From NCBI RefSeq assembly GCF_900156305.1, contig NZ_FTPL01000004.1, positions 212,177 to 276,176 on the forward strand: a stretch of DNA of 64,000 nucleotides. Reading direction: 5' to 3'. This document shows positions 43,030 through 51,459 of the stretch, in pieces; position 1 is the first letter of the stretch; each line of letters opens with the position of its first letter. The notes beneath the pieces are model-generated. The model was given only the letters and a program-made list of their open reading frames with translations. It had not been told where the DNA came from and ran no database searches. Position numbers and translations under genes: made by a program. Source of the stretch: Edaphobacillus lindanitolerans. GTDB taxonomy: Bacteria; Bacillota; Bacilli; Bacillales_A; Planococcaceae.

Positions 43030-45433
43030 GGCCATCCTCCTTTCTGGTCAGACGGAGGCGGATCATGCCGATGATTCCGATTGCGGCAATCGAAAGCACG
43101 GCAATTTCGAACAGCGTATCAAATCCGCGGTAGTCCACGAGGATGACGTTGACGATGTTTCCTCCTCCGGCTTCGGAATGGACCGTTTCCTTGTAGAATT
43201 CCGAGATCGACGGCAATGCGCGCTGGGAGACGGAAGACATGGCCAGCAGGGACATCATGAGGCCGACCGCTCCGGCAACAATGGCATTCCCGATCCGGAA
43301 CTTCCGCTTTTCATCGTGCCGGCTCATCTTCGGCAGATGGTAGAAGGCAAGCAGGAACAGCGCGACCGAGACGGTCTCGATGGCGAGTTGGGTGAGCGCA
43401 AGGTCCGGTGCCTTGAAGACGACGAAGAGCAGGGCAACCGTGTATCCGACGGCACCGAGCGAGATAATCGCAGTCAGGCGCTTCCGGGCGATCAGCGTCG
43501 TCGTGGCGGCCGCGATCAGAACGAGGATCAGACCAATTTCGGCAGGTCCGACCGGCGAGAGCCCCTCAAAACTGATGGCAAAGGCATCCTTGGCGACGAG
43601 CGAACCGAGAATGATGATGACGATTCCGGTGAACATATAGATCAGATAGTTTCGGATCAATCCGCCCATGTATGTCCGGGAGAGCCGGTTTGCACCGCCT
43701 TCGGCCAGGTACATGGACGCGTCGTACAGTTTGTTCAGGGACAGGGCCTCCGGTGCAAGACCGTAGAGTCCCTGCCACTTCGGCAACAGCCAGAACAGCA
43801 GGAGGCCGACGAGGACGACACCGATCGTCATCGTGAGCTCCGGCGTCAGCCCGCCGTGCCAGGCGGCCACATGGACGTCCACGGCAGCCGGTGAATCAAA
43901 CAGGAACGGCTGCACTGCGGCAACCGCGGGTTTGACGATCCATTTGCCGATGACATTCGGAATGAAGAACACCGCAATGACGATGACGGCAAGGATCCCC
44001 GGAGCGATGAGCATCCCGGCAGGCGCTTCGTGGGCCTGTTTCGGAAGCTCGTCCGGCTTGTGCTTGCCCGTGAATGTGCGGAGCACGAAGTAAAGGCTGT
44101 AGATGAATGTAAATACGCTCGCAATCCAGGCAGCCACGAGAAGGATCGTTCCCCATGAAGCCGGCGCGAACAGATCAAGCTGACGCAGGCTGAGCATCCC
44201 GGTAAGGAACAGCTCCTTGCTGAGGAAGCCGCCGAACGGCGGAAGGCCGGCCATCGACAGGGAGCCGATGAGTGCGATGGTGAAGGAAACCGGCATCAAG
44301 GCCATGAGCCCGCCTAGCTTCCGGATGTCGCGGGTCCCCGTTTCATGGTCGACAATCCCCGCGATCATGAAGAGGCTTCCTTTGAACGCCGCATGGTTGA
44401 ACAAGTGGAAGATGGCTGCGAAGCCGGCAAACTTGAAGATTGTCCCGGCCGCCCCCTCCGCATGGAAGGCGCCGGCTGCGGCACCGAGAAGCGACATGAT
44501 GAGCCCCAGCTGGCTCACGGTCGAGAAGGCGAGGATGCCTTTCAGGTCGGTCTGCTTCACGGCGAAGAATGAACCCCAGAACAGCGTCAGGACGCCGATT
44601 GACGTGACCATCCATACCCACAGCTCGGAAGCCGCAAAAATCGGTGTGAAGCGTGCGACAAGGTAAAGGCCCGCCTTGACCATTGTCGCGGAGTGGAGAT
44701 AGGCACTGACCGGAGTAGGCGCTTCCATCGCATCCGGCAGCCAGATGTAAAACGGAAACTGCGCGGACTTCGTGAATGCTCCCAGCAGGACGAGGACAAG
44801 CGCCCAGGTGAACAGCGGATGCTGCACGAGCTCCGGCGCCATCCCGATCAGTTCACGGATCGAGAACGTACCGCCCATCAGATAGAGGAGGATGAAGCCC
44901 CCGAGCATCATCAGTCCGCCGAACACGGTGATCATCATGGATTTGAGGGCGCCGTATCTTGAACGGTCCCGTGTATACCAATAGCCGATCAGCAGGAAGG
45001 AAGAGATGGATGTCAGTTCCCAGAACAAATAGAGTGAAATGACATTGTCGGATTGGACGACCCCGAGCATCGCGGTCATGAACATGAGCAGGTAAACATA
45101 GAAGTTCCCCAGTCGCTCTTTTGTCTTGTCCAGATAGAAGATGGAGTACAGGACGACCAGTGAGCCGATGCCCGTGATGAGCAGGGAGAACAGAAGGCTC
45201 AGTCCATCTATGTATGAAACGAATGAAATGCCGTACGAGGGAATCCACGGCAATTCGGCAATATGGGTGCGGCCGTCACTCACCGAGGGCAAATAGCCCA
45301 GATAATAGATGAACAGCAGCAATGGCACCGCCAATACAAACCAGCCGGTATGGACGGCCTTGACCCGGCGCGCGAGCATCGGCACGAACAGGGCAGCCGC
45401 AACCGGCGCGAATAACAGCAGCACGGATACCAA
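43016..45433 (-). CDS. mrpA: Mrp antiporter subunit MrpA
   Basis: The 805-residue large subunit, first gene of mrpABCDEFG. The N-terminal 500 residues are NuoL-like (GVVQSDNVISLYLFWELTSISSFLLIG; FTKSAQFPFYIWLPDAMEAPTPVSAYLHSATMVKAG with the key Lys/His), and the C-terminal part has the MrpA-specific domain (VKAPDLALTQLAIETVS, NVILVDYRGFDTLFEI). The seven-gene complex exchanges cytoplasmic Na+ for H+, serving alkaline pH and salt tolerance. Start TTG 45433 with AAAGGAGG upstream. Confidence 0.96.
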   Translation of the reverse strand: MVSVLLLFAPVAAALFVPMLARRVKAVHTGWFVLAVPLLLFIYYLGYLPSVSDGRTHIAELPWIPSYGISFVSYIDGLSLLFSLLITGIGSLVVLYSIFYLDKTKERLGNFYVYLLMFMTAMLGVVQSDNVISLYLFWELTSISSFLLIGYWYTRDRSRYGALKSMMITVFGGLMMLGGFILLYLMGGTFSIRELIGMAPELVQHPLFTWALVLVLLGAFTKSAQFPFYIWLPDAMEAPTPVSAYLHSATMVKAGLYLVARFTPIFAASELWVWMVTSIGVLTLFWGSFFAVKQTDLKGILAFSTVSQLGLIMSLLGAAAGAFHAEGAAGTIFKFAGFAAIFHLFNHAAFKGSLFMIAGIVDHETGTRDIRKLGGLMALMPVSFTIALIGSLSMAGLPPFGGFLSKELFLTGMLSLRQLDLFAPASWGTILLVAAWIASVFTFIYSLYFVLRTFTGKHKPDELPKQAHEAPAGMLIAPGILAVIVIAVFFIPNVIGKWIVKPAVAAVQPFLFDSPAAVDVHVAAWHGGLTPELTMTIGVVLVGLLLFWLLPKWQGLYGLAPEALSLNKLYDASMYLAEGGANRLSRTYMGGLIRNYLIYMFTGIVIIILGSLVAKDAFAISFEGLSPVGPAEIGLILVLIAAATTTLIARKRLTAIISLGAVGYTVALLFVVFKAPDLALTQLAIETVSVALFLLAFYHLPKMSRHDEKRKFRIGNAIVAGAVGLMMSLLAMSSVSQRALPSISEFYKETVHSEAGGGNIVNVILVDYRGFDTLFEIAVLSIAAIGIIGMIRLRLTRKEDGHEKQ

Positions 45434-45690
45434 GAGGGATCCTCCTTTCGAACCAATTCCGTTGATAAGTAACAGGACTAATTATAACGCAACTGGAGAG
45501 TGGTTGCATGGATGGAAACGGAGTTGTCCGGAAAGTTCAGGAAACGGTCCGCCCCTCTTCCTATATATGTACAGCGGAATATTTTTTTATAAAAAACGGC
45601 ACTGTCCATGGAGGCTGTGGAAGAGAGTTCCTGAGGGAGAAAGACAAAAAATGGGCATCCGATCATGCACCATTAAAATAAGAACGAACG
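45434..45690 (-). promoter_or_regulatory. Upstream region of the mrp operon
   Basis: No gene is seen. On the minus strand TATAAT (plus positions 45481-45486) lies about 50 bases before the mrpA start, with a poor -35 (ATGCAA, 45504-45509) 17 bases upstream. The remaining stretch contains A+T-rich sequence (TTTTATAAAAAAATATTCC) that may help promoter function. Confidence 0.45.
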
Positions 45691-45729
45691 AAAAAACTGC
45701 AGCTGCGGAAACCGGTTCCGCAGCTGCAG
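45691..45729 (-). terminator. Terminator of the MFS gene
   Basis: Perfect 14-bp stem (CTGCAGCTGCGGAA / TTCCGCAGCTGCAG, 45697-45710 with 45716-45729); on the minus strand TTTTTT follows. Confidence 0.88.
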
Positions 45730-45752
45730 CCTGCAAGTTGAACAACCTATTG

Positions 45753-46988
45753 TTAATTGTGGGGATGGAGCAGTTCCTCGTGTTCCAGCACTTCCTCGAA
45801 GTCCTGGACCGGTTTTTTCCGGGTGACCCAGAGGGAGATGACGGCAACGAGGAACAGAAGCGCCGTCACATAGAACACCGACGATATGCCGATGAAGCCG
45901 CTGACGATCCCGCCGAATGTCGGCCCGATGATATTGCCGAAGAACCGGAAGCTCGTGTTGTAGCCGAGCACTTCCCCCTGGATGTCGACCGGTGCCTCAC
46001 GCCGGACGAGAGCCGTCGTGATTGGAATCAGGCCGCCTACCGCAATCCCGAAGAGAAGCCGGAGGACAATGAGCTGCCAGAGCGACGTGACGAGGGCTTG
46101 CGGAATGATGAAGATGAAGGTCAGGAAGAGAAGGACGGTCAGCACCTTTTCATATCCAAGGTCATCCCCGAGCTGCCCCCACTTGCGGGCGAACAGAAGG
46201 TTCCCGACGCCGGCCGCACTGAAGGTCAGGCCCGCAAGGAATGCCACTTCCTTCGCTCCGGTGAGCTCCGCCACATAAAGGGACAGCAGCGGCTGAATGC
46301 TGAAGTTGCCGATCTGGATGAGCGCGGTGATGATCATGATGTTCAGCATGAGCCGGTGGCTGAGGATGGACCGGATGATCGTCGACCGTGCATAGACATG
46401 ATCCGAAGCTTTCTTCTCACGCCGGATCTCCCGGATGCCGAACAATACGATGAGTGCCGCGATGAAAATGGCCACCGAAGAAATGATGAAGGCATAGGAA
46501 AACCCGAACGTATCTGCAAGAAGGCCGCCGAAAACGGGCCCGAACAGCGTTCCCGATACGCTCCCCATCTGAAGGGTGCCGAGCGTCTTTCCTGCTTCTT
46601 TCTTGGCTGTCTGTGAACTGATGAATGCAAGGGAAGTCGGAATGAACCCGGTCACGACGCCCATTGCAAGGCGGAGGATGAGGAAGGAGATGACGTTGTC
46701 GACGAATCCCATCAAGAAGATGAAGATTGAAATTCCAAATGCGTTGATGATCAGGATCGGCTTAAATCCGTATTTGTCGGCAATCCGGCCCCAGATCGGA
46801 GACATGATGAATGCAGACACGAAGGTGGCGCCGAAGATCAATCCCGCCCATCGCTGGACATAGGCTTCCGAGAAATCACCGAACGTTTCTATATAAAGGG
46901 AAAGAAACGGCATGATCATCGTGATGGTGCCGGAAACGAGGAAGTTCGAAATGAGGATGATGATGAAGTTCCGCTTTTGAATGGTCAT
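45753..46988 (-). CDS. MFS multidrug-type efflux transporter (YuxJ-like)
   Basis: A 411-residue MFS protein with 12 helices and the MFS motif A loop (GRIADKYGFKPI) between TM2 and TM3; a second copy-like loop, ARKWGQLGDDLGYEK, follows TM8. Sequence style and location by the mrp operon fit YuxJ, a putative multidrug exporter of B. subtilis. AAAGGAC is nine bases before the ATG. The substrate is unknown. Confidence 0.87.
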   Translation of the reverse strand: MTIQKRNFIIILISNFLVSGTITMIMPFLSLYIETFGDFSEAYVQRWAGLIFGATFVSAFIMSPIWGRIADKYGFKPILIINAFGISIFIFLMGFVDNVISFLILRLAMGVVTGFIPTSLAFISSQTAKKEAGKTLGTLQMGSVSGTLFGPVFGGLLADTFGFSYAFIISSVAIFIAALIVLFGIREIRREKKASDHVYARSTIIRSILSHRLMLNIMIITALIQIGNFSIQPLLSLYVAELTGAKEVAFLAGLTFSAAGVGNLLFARKWGQLGDDLGYEKVLTVLLFLTFIFIIPQALVTSLWQLIVLRLLFGIAVGGLIPITTALVRREAPVDIQGEVLGYNTSFRFFGNIIGPTFGGIVSGFIGISSVFYVTALLFLVAVISLWVTRKKPVQDFEEVLEHEELLHPHN

Positions 46989-47161
46989 GTATCGAACGTC
47001 CTTTTTATTTCAAGTCATACCCATTATAGACCATTTCGTAACCCGAAAAAAGTGTCACGGCTTATTCATGTTTTTTGGCATTCCTCTATGGTACACTTGG
47101 AAGGATAATCAGGTGCTGCACCGTCTGTACGGGCGGGCAGATGAGAAAAGGAGAGATCTTC

Positions 47162-47752
47162 ATGTTCCCTCAATTGACAAACGAAGTCGCCGAGTCCGAA
47201 GCACTCGCGGTCATCCATACGAATCACGGTCCGGTCAAGGTGAAGCTTTTCCGTGAGCAGGCTCCGAAAACGGTGGAAAACTTCCTGACCCATGCCGAAA
47301 ACGGCTACTATGACGGAATCATCTTCCACCGGGTCATCAAGGACTTCATGATCCAGGGCGGAGATCCGACCGGAACGGGCATGGGCGGAGAAAGCATTTA
47401 CGGATCAACGTTTGAAGATGAATTCTCTCCGGAACTGTTTAATCTCCGCGGAGCACTCTCGATGGCGAATGCCGGACCCGGCACGAACGGCAGCCAGTTC
47501 TTCATCGTCCAGATGAAAGAGATTCCGGCCAACATGATTTCACAGCTGGAAGGCGCAGGTTTCCCAGCAGAGATCATCGAAGCCTACAAAGAGAACGGCG
47601 GCACGCCTTGGCTCGACCAGCGCCATACCGTTTTCGGACAGGTGATCGAAGGCATGGATAACGTGGATGAGATCGCTGCGGTCAAAACCAAAGGCCAGGA
47701 CAAGCCGGCAGAAGATGTGGTCATCGAGTCGATTGAAATCCTGAAAAAGTAA
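47162..47752 (+). CDS. ppiB: Cyclophilin-type peptidyl-prolyl isomerase
   Basis: A 196-residue cyclophilin. Active-site segments are [22 protein letters not shown] and [18 protein letters not shown]. It catalyses cis-trans isomerisation of prolyl bonds during folding in the cytoplasm; there is no signal peptide. AAAAGGAGAG precedes ATG 47162. An insertion ([31 protein letters not shown]) before [12 protein letters not shown] is usual in the Bacillus PpiB group. Confidence 0.93.
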   Translation: MFPQLTNEVAESEALAVIHTNHGPVKVKLFREQAPKTVENFLTHAENGYYDGIIFHRVIKDFMIQGGDPTGTGMGGESIYGSTFEDEFSPELFNLRGALSMANAGPGTNGSQFFIVQMKEIPANMISQLEGAGFPAEIIEAYKENGGTPWLDQRHTVFGQVIEGMDNVDEIAAVKTKGQDKPAEDVVIESIEILKK

Positions 47753-47800
47753 TTCCGGCCAGTCCGTGCAGGACGGCCACCGACAAGGAAGTGAATGATC

Positions 47801-48013
47801 ATGGAAATGGTTCTTCTCATGCCGTTTCTTTATTTTCCCGAGGATAAGACCCTGTACATTCCGGCTTTCCTGACGCTTTTCCTTTTCATGGCACTCGGCT
47901 ATGTGTTCTTCCTCTGGATCCGGAAGAAGTCGCGCCAGGAAGAAGAGCGCACCCGGGAGCTTGAACAGCGGATCCTGTCCGAACGGGAAACAAAACAGCC
48001 GCCTCATATGTGA
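47801..48013 (+). CDS. Small membrane protein with coiled-coil tail
   Basis: A 70-residue protein with one hydrophobic helix (IPAFLTLFLFMALGYVFFLWI) followed by a charged helical tail (KKSRQEEERTRELEQRILSERET). AAGGAA lies upstream of two ATGs (47795 and 47801); spacing favours 47801. The stop is inside the terminator stem that follows. No family recognised. Confidence 0.65.
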   Translation: MEMVLLMPFLYFPEDKTLYIPAFLTLFLFMALGYVFFLWIRKKSRQEEERTRELEQRILSERETKQPPHM

Positions 48014-48026
48014 GGCGGCTGTTTTT
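47992..48026. terminator. Bidirectional terminator after the small membrane gene
   Basis: AAAACAGCCGCCTCA / TGAGGCGGCTGTTTT around a TATG loop, overlapping the last codons of the plus-strand gene. Confidence 0.87.
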
Positions 48027-48083
48027 TATTTGGGGAAAAACGGGTCCGGATCATGGATCATGATCTTTGTCCGCCTTTCCCGG

Positions 48084-49262
48084 TTAATTGCCCATCGCTT
48101 TGATGAAGCGGTTGATGCCTTCCTGGACGTTTGACTTTGGTGTCGCCACGTTCATCCGGAGGAAGCCCCGGCCCGCTTCGCTGTACTTTGTGCCCGGCTC
48201 AAGCGCAAGTTTTCCTTTATTGAGCAGACGATCCATCATCTCTTCCTCGGACAGGCCGGTGTCCCGGTAGTCGATCCAAAGCAGGTAAGTGGCGTCAGGC
48301 ATCCGGACTTTCACACCCGGAACGGCATCCGGAAGTTGGTCGATGACCAGTTTCATATTGTCTTCGATCGTTCCGATCAGTTCCTCGAGCCACGGGCCGC
48401 CTTCTTCATAGGCAGCCGTCAGCGCAGCGGCGGCAAAGGCGTTCAGGTTCGAATGGCCGTGTGCCATCGCATGATGCTCAAGGCGGCTGCGCAGTTCGGG
48501 ATCTTCGGTGATGACGATCGCGGCCTGGACGCCGGCCAGGTTGAACGTTTTCGTCGGGGCAATCGATGTGACGAGCTTGACGCCGGTCCCTTCGGAGGCG
48601 ACTGCCATCGGGATATGCTTTTTCCCTTCCAGCATCAGGTCTGCGTGGATTTCGTCGGAAAAGACGAGAACATCCTTCCGGGCACAGATCTCTGCCAGCC
48701 TTTTCAGGTCTTTCCCGCTCCAGGCGATTCCGCCCGGATTGTGCGGATTGCACAGGATGAACAGTTTAATGTCATGCTCATCAATGGCCTGTTCAAATGA
48801 GTCGAAGTCGATCGAGTAGACGCCGTCCGATTCGCTCAGCCGGTTATGGACTACCTGACGCTCCTGGAGTGAAGGGATTGCAAAAAATGGAGGATAGACA
48901 GGCGTTGTGATGAGAATATTGTCGCCTTTTTCGGTAAATGTCTCGACAACGGACGCGATGGCCGGCACGACGCCATGCGCAAACTGCATCCACTCAGGCT
49001 CCACTTTCCATCCATAGCGGTCGAGCTGCCACGCCGCGACGGCTTTCTTGCAGCCATCACACACATAGGAATAACCGAACACCGGGTGATCCAGCCGCTC
49101 CTGCATTGCACGGATGACCGGTTCCGGAGCGGCAAAATCCATATCGGCCACCCACATCGGGAGAATATCCGTGGTGTCCTCCACGCCGTAAACCTCTTTC
49201 AACCGGTCCCATTTGACGGACCGGGTGCTTCTGCGGTCAATCGTTTCTGTGAAATTCCCCAA
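48084..49262 (-). CDS. patB: MalY/PatB family cystathionine beta-lyase / aminotransferase
   Basis: A 392-residue PLP enzyme of fold type I. The start MGNFTETIDRRSTRSVKWDRL and PMWVADMDFAAPEPVIRAM are typical of MalY/PatB C-S lyases; the PLP Lys is in SIAPTKTFNLAGVQAA. It would split cystathionine to homocysteine, pyruvate and ammonia. TTG 49262 is chosen, since the ribosome site GAGGGTGG precedes it and the family start fits. It is divergent from yugE, as in B. subtilis. Confidence 0.9.
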   Translation of the reverse strand: MGNFTETIDRRSTRSVKWDRLKEVYGVEDTTDILPMWVADMDFAAPEPVIRAMQERLDHPVFGYSYVCDGCKKAVAAWQLDRYGWKVEPEWMQFAHGVVPAIASVVETFTEKGDNILITTPVYPPFFAIPSLQERQVVHNRLSESDGVYSIDFDSFEQAIDEHDIKLFILCNPHNPGGIAWSGKDLKRLAEICARKDVLVFSDEIHADLMLEGKKHIPMAVASEGTGVKLVTSIAPTKTFNLAGVQAAIVITEDPELRSRLEHHAMAHGHSNLNAFAAAALTAAYEEGGPWLEELIGTIEDNMKLVIDQLPDAVPGVKVRMPDATYLLWIDYRDTGLSEEEMMDRLLNKGKLALEPGTKYSEAGRGFLRMNVATPKSNVQEGINRFIKAMGN

Positions 49263-49348
49263 AATACCACCCTCTCTTCCAATTTCATTCGACAATTGTT
49301 ATGATAGCAATAATTACAGAATAAAAAAATATAAATTCAGGTGAGACA

Positions 49349-49603
49349 GTGGATACTATCGAAATGAACCGCTCCGCAGCGGGAATTCTGAAGCAGTGGG
49401 ATCCGTTCGATGAAGGGGAGGAAGCATACGAAACCGAGATTGCGGATGTGATCGCCGCACTCCAGGAAGCCGAACATCCATCGGAACTTGCGAACAGGAT
49501 CCGGCTTATCTATGAACACTCCTATGAATTGTGGATACCTCTTGAGTCCTGTATGGAAATCGCCTACAAGCTGATCGCCCTCAAATATGTCTGCCCCGCA
49601 TGA
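49349..49603 (+). CDS. yugE: DUF1871 family protein, YugE
   Basis: An 84-residue, acidic helical protein of the DUF1871 family (ILKQWDPFDEGEEAYETEIADVIAALQEAEHPSELANRIRLIYEHSYE). Start GTG 49349 with AGGTGAGA upstream. Function unknown; conserved next to patB in Bacillus. A terminator follows directly. Confidence 0.85.
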   Translation: MDTIEMNRSAAGILKQWDPFDEGEEAYETEIADVIAALQEAEHPSELANRIRLIYEHSYELWIPLESCMEIAYKLIALKYVCPA

Positions 49604-49632
49604 AAAAAACCGCCGAATGGCGGTTTTTTTTT
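49603..49632. terminator. Terminator between yugE and the NSS gene
   Basis: AAAAAAACCGCC-GAAT-GGCGGTTTTTTT (49603-49630), usable from both strands. Confidence 0.9.
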
Positions 49633-49644
49633 CAATCCGGCTGA

Positions 49645-50973
49645 TCAGCCGGCGAGCGTCGAGACGAAAATCACGAGGATTGCGGCGGGACAGAACCACC
49701 GGACAAGCAGCCTCCAGGCAGCGGATGCAGCGGAGGGGCCGCCGAGTTCCTCGTCCGTCACCGTCTTGCTCAGGACAAAGCCGGCAAAGAGGGAGATCAG
49801 GAAAGCCCCGATCGGCATGCCGAACTTGCTGACAATCGTGTCGGCCAGATCAAACATCGAAAGCCCGAACAGTTTCACATCCGCCATCAGGCCGAATGAC
49901 AGAGCGCTCGGTATCCCGACGATGAAGATGATCAGGCCGTACACCCAGGCGGCGCGTTTCCGCCGGTCATACTTGTTGCGGATTCCGATTGAAACGGTGA
50001 TTTCCAGCATTGAGATGGAAGAGGTCAGTGTGGCGAACAGCATCAGGACGAAAAACAGCAGCATGAACCATCCGCCGAACGGGATGTTTGTGAAGATGGC
50101 GGGCAGGACGACGAAGATCAGTCCCGGTCCGTCTGCAGGAGAGCCGCCGAGCGCGAACACCGCCGGGAAGATGACGAGACCGGCAAGGATGGAGATCAAA
50201 ATATTGAGCCCCGTCACACTCCATGCCGACTTCGTGAGATTTTCATCTTTGGGCAAATAAGAGGCGTAGGTGATCATTCCGCCGATTCCGACACTGAGTG
50301 AAAAGAACGCCTGGCCGAGCGCCAGAAGCGCGGTATGGCCGTTAAGATAGCTGAAATCCGGAACAAACATGAATCGGATGCCTTCCATGGCTCCAGGCAA
50401 AGTCAGCGAACGGACCGCAAGGATGATGAACGACACGAACAGCAGCGGCATCATCCATTTGCTCGCCCGTTCGATCCCCCCCTTGACCCCTCCGGAGACG
50501 ATCAAAACGGTGAGCAGCATGAATACGGCCTGCGCCAGGACCGCTTCTTTCGGATCGGCGATCACCTGGTCGAACAACATCCCGAAATCGTCCGGCATGC
50601 CGCCGCCCGCCAGGAACACGGACGACCGGACAAGGTAGGACAGGATCCATCCTCCGACCACGCTGTAGAATGACAGGATGATGATGGACAGCACGAACCC
50701 CAGTTTTCCGACAATGGGCCATGCCGTTCCCGGTGCCAGCTTCCGCATGGCGGTGACGGCATCTGCCTGTCCGCGCCGACCGATGATGAATTCGGCGATG
50801 AGGACGGGGAGGCCGATCAGGATGGTGCTGATGATAAATAGGAAAATAAAAACACTTCCGCCGTTCATCCCGGCCATATATGGGAACTTCCAGATGGCGC
50901 CCAGGCCGATGGCGCTCCCCGCCGCAGCCAGGATAAAGCCAAGTTTGGATGTCCATTGATCTCTGTTGGTCAT
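49645..50973 (-). CDS. NSS-family sodium-dependent transporter
   Basis: A 442-residue Na+-coupled transporter (WTSKLGFILAAAGSAIGLGAIWKFPYMAGMNGGSVF is the NSS TM1 signature) with about 11 helices, the shorter, LeuT-like class. Substrate probably an amino acid. In contrast to the MetP-type gene at 24.7 kb, no small MetS-like frame follows it. GAGGTGG precedes the ATG on the minus strand. Confidence 0.88.
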   Translation of the reverse strand: MTNRDQWTSKLGFILAAAGSAIGLGAIWKFPYMAGMNGGSVFIFLFIISTILIGLPVLIAEFIIGRRGQADAVTAMRKLAPGTAWPIVGKLGFVLSIIILSFYSVVGGWILSYLVRSSVFLAGGGMPDDFGMLFDQVIADPKEAVLAQAVFMLLTVLIVSGGVKGGIERASKWMMPLLFVSFIILAVRSLTLPGAMEGIRFMFVPDFSYLNGHTALLALGQAFFSLSVGIGGMITYASYLPKDENLTKSAWSVTGLNILISILAGLVIFPAVFALGGSPADGPGLIFVVLPAIFTNIPFGGWFMLLFFVLMLFATLTSSISMLEITVSIGIRNKYDRRKRAAWVYGLIIFIVGIPSALSFGLMADVKLFGLSMFDLADTIVSKFGMPIGAFLISLFAGFVLSKTVTDEELGGPSAASAAWRLLVRWFCPAAILVIFVSTLAG

Positions 50974-51084
50974 CGATCCACCTCTTAGAAATTGATTCTC
51001 CCATTGTACATGAAGGAGCGGGGAAAGAAAGGGGCTTCCGTCCGAATTCTTCAGCAGACATTCCTATCCCGAGGTGCCCGCTGA

Positions 51085-51090
51085 TATAAT
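51085..51090 (+). promoter_or_regulatory. Possible -10 box of the split sigma-like gene
   Basis: TATAAT at 51085-51090, 31 bases before ATG 51121; the -35 region is weak (TTCCTA). Confidence 0.4.
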
Positions 51091-51120
51091 GGAAATGACA
51101 ATGGGATGGGGGAACCAGAA

Positions 51121-51459
51121 ATGTTTGGAAAACGGGCGAAAGCCGAAAAGGTGCTGATCCGCAAAAAGGAAGAGAGACGGACGGCCCTATTGCACCAACT
51201 GGATGATCTCCGGCGGTTGATCCACCAGGCCGGCACCGCGCCGGAGAGAGTCGACGGGGAAGCGATGCGTCTTATCGAGGAAGCGGCCGAAAATCCGGAG
51301 CCGGACGCTTCCGAACGGCAGGCCGGTTTCCTCGCTGCGGTTCGGCTCCTTCCCGCAGCGAGGAAACCGGCCTGCCGGTGTTCCGCTTTCCGGAGGACCA
51401 GGAACTCCACCGGGCCATCATGTCCCTTGAGAAGGATATCCGCCTGCCGATGGTGCTGA
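51121..51459 (+). CDS. N-terminal frame of a split sigma-like membrane protein
   Basis: The frame begins at ATG 51121 with GGGGGAACC upstream. It is a charged, helical stretch (MFGKRAKAEKVLIRKKEERR..., then LHQLDDLRRLIHQAG, RLIEEAAENPEPDASERQAGFLAAVR). From the palindrome (51316-51377) on it loses protein character (RCSAFRRTRNSTGPSCPLRRI...). The continuation lies in another frame (51378-53219). Joining both needs one missing base or two extra bases. It is thus either a broken gene, a sequencing error at the hairpin, or a frameshifted message. Confidence 0.6.
   Translation: MFGKRAKAEKVLIRKKEERRTALLHQLDDLRRLIHQAGTAPERVDGEAMRLIEEAAENPEPDASERQAGFLAAVRLLPAARKPACRCSAFRRTRNSTGPSCPLRRISACRWC
51316..51377. 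repeat. 25-bp perfect inverted repeat inside the split gene
   Basis: Arms 51316-51340 and 51353-51377 are exact reverse complements (begins CGGCAGGCCGG, ends CCGGCCTGCCG) around the 12-base loop TTCGGCTCCTTC. It is by far the longest palindrome within a gene in this window and lies where the protein frame changes. Confidence 0.92.
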
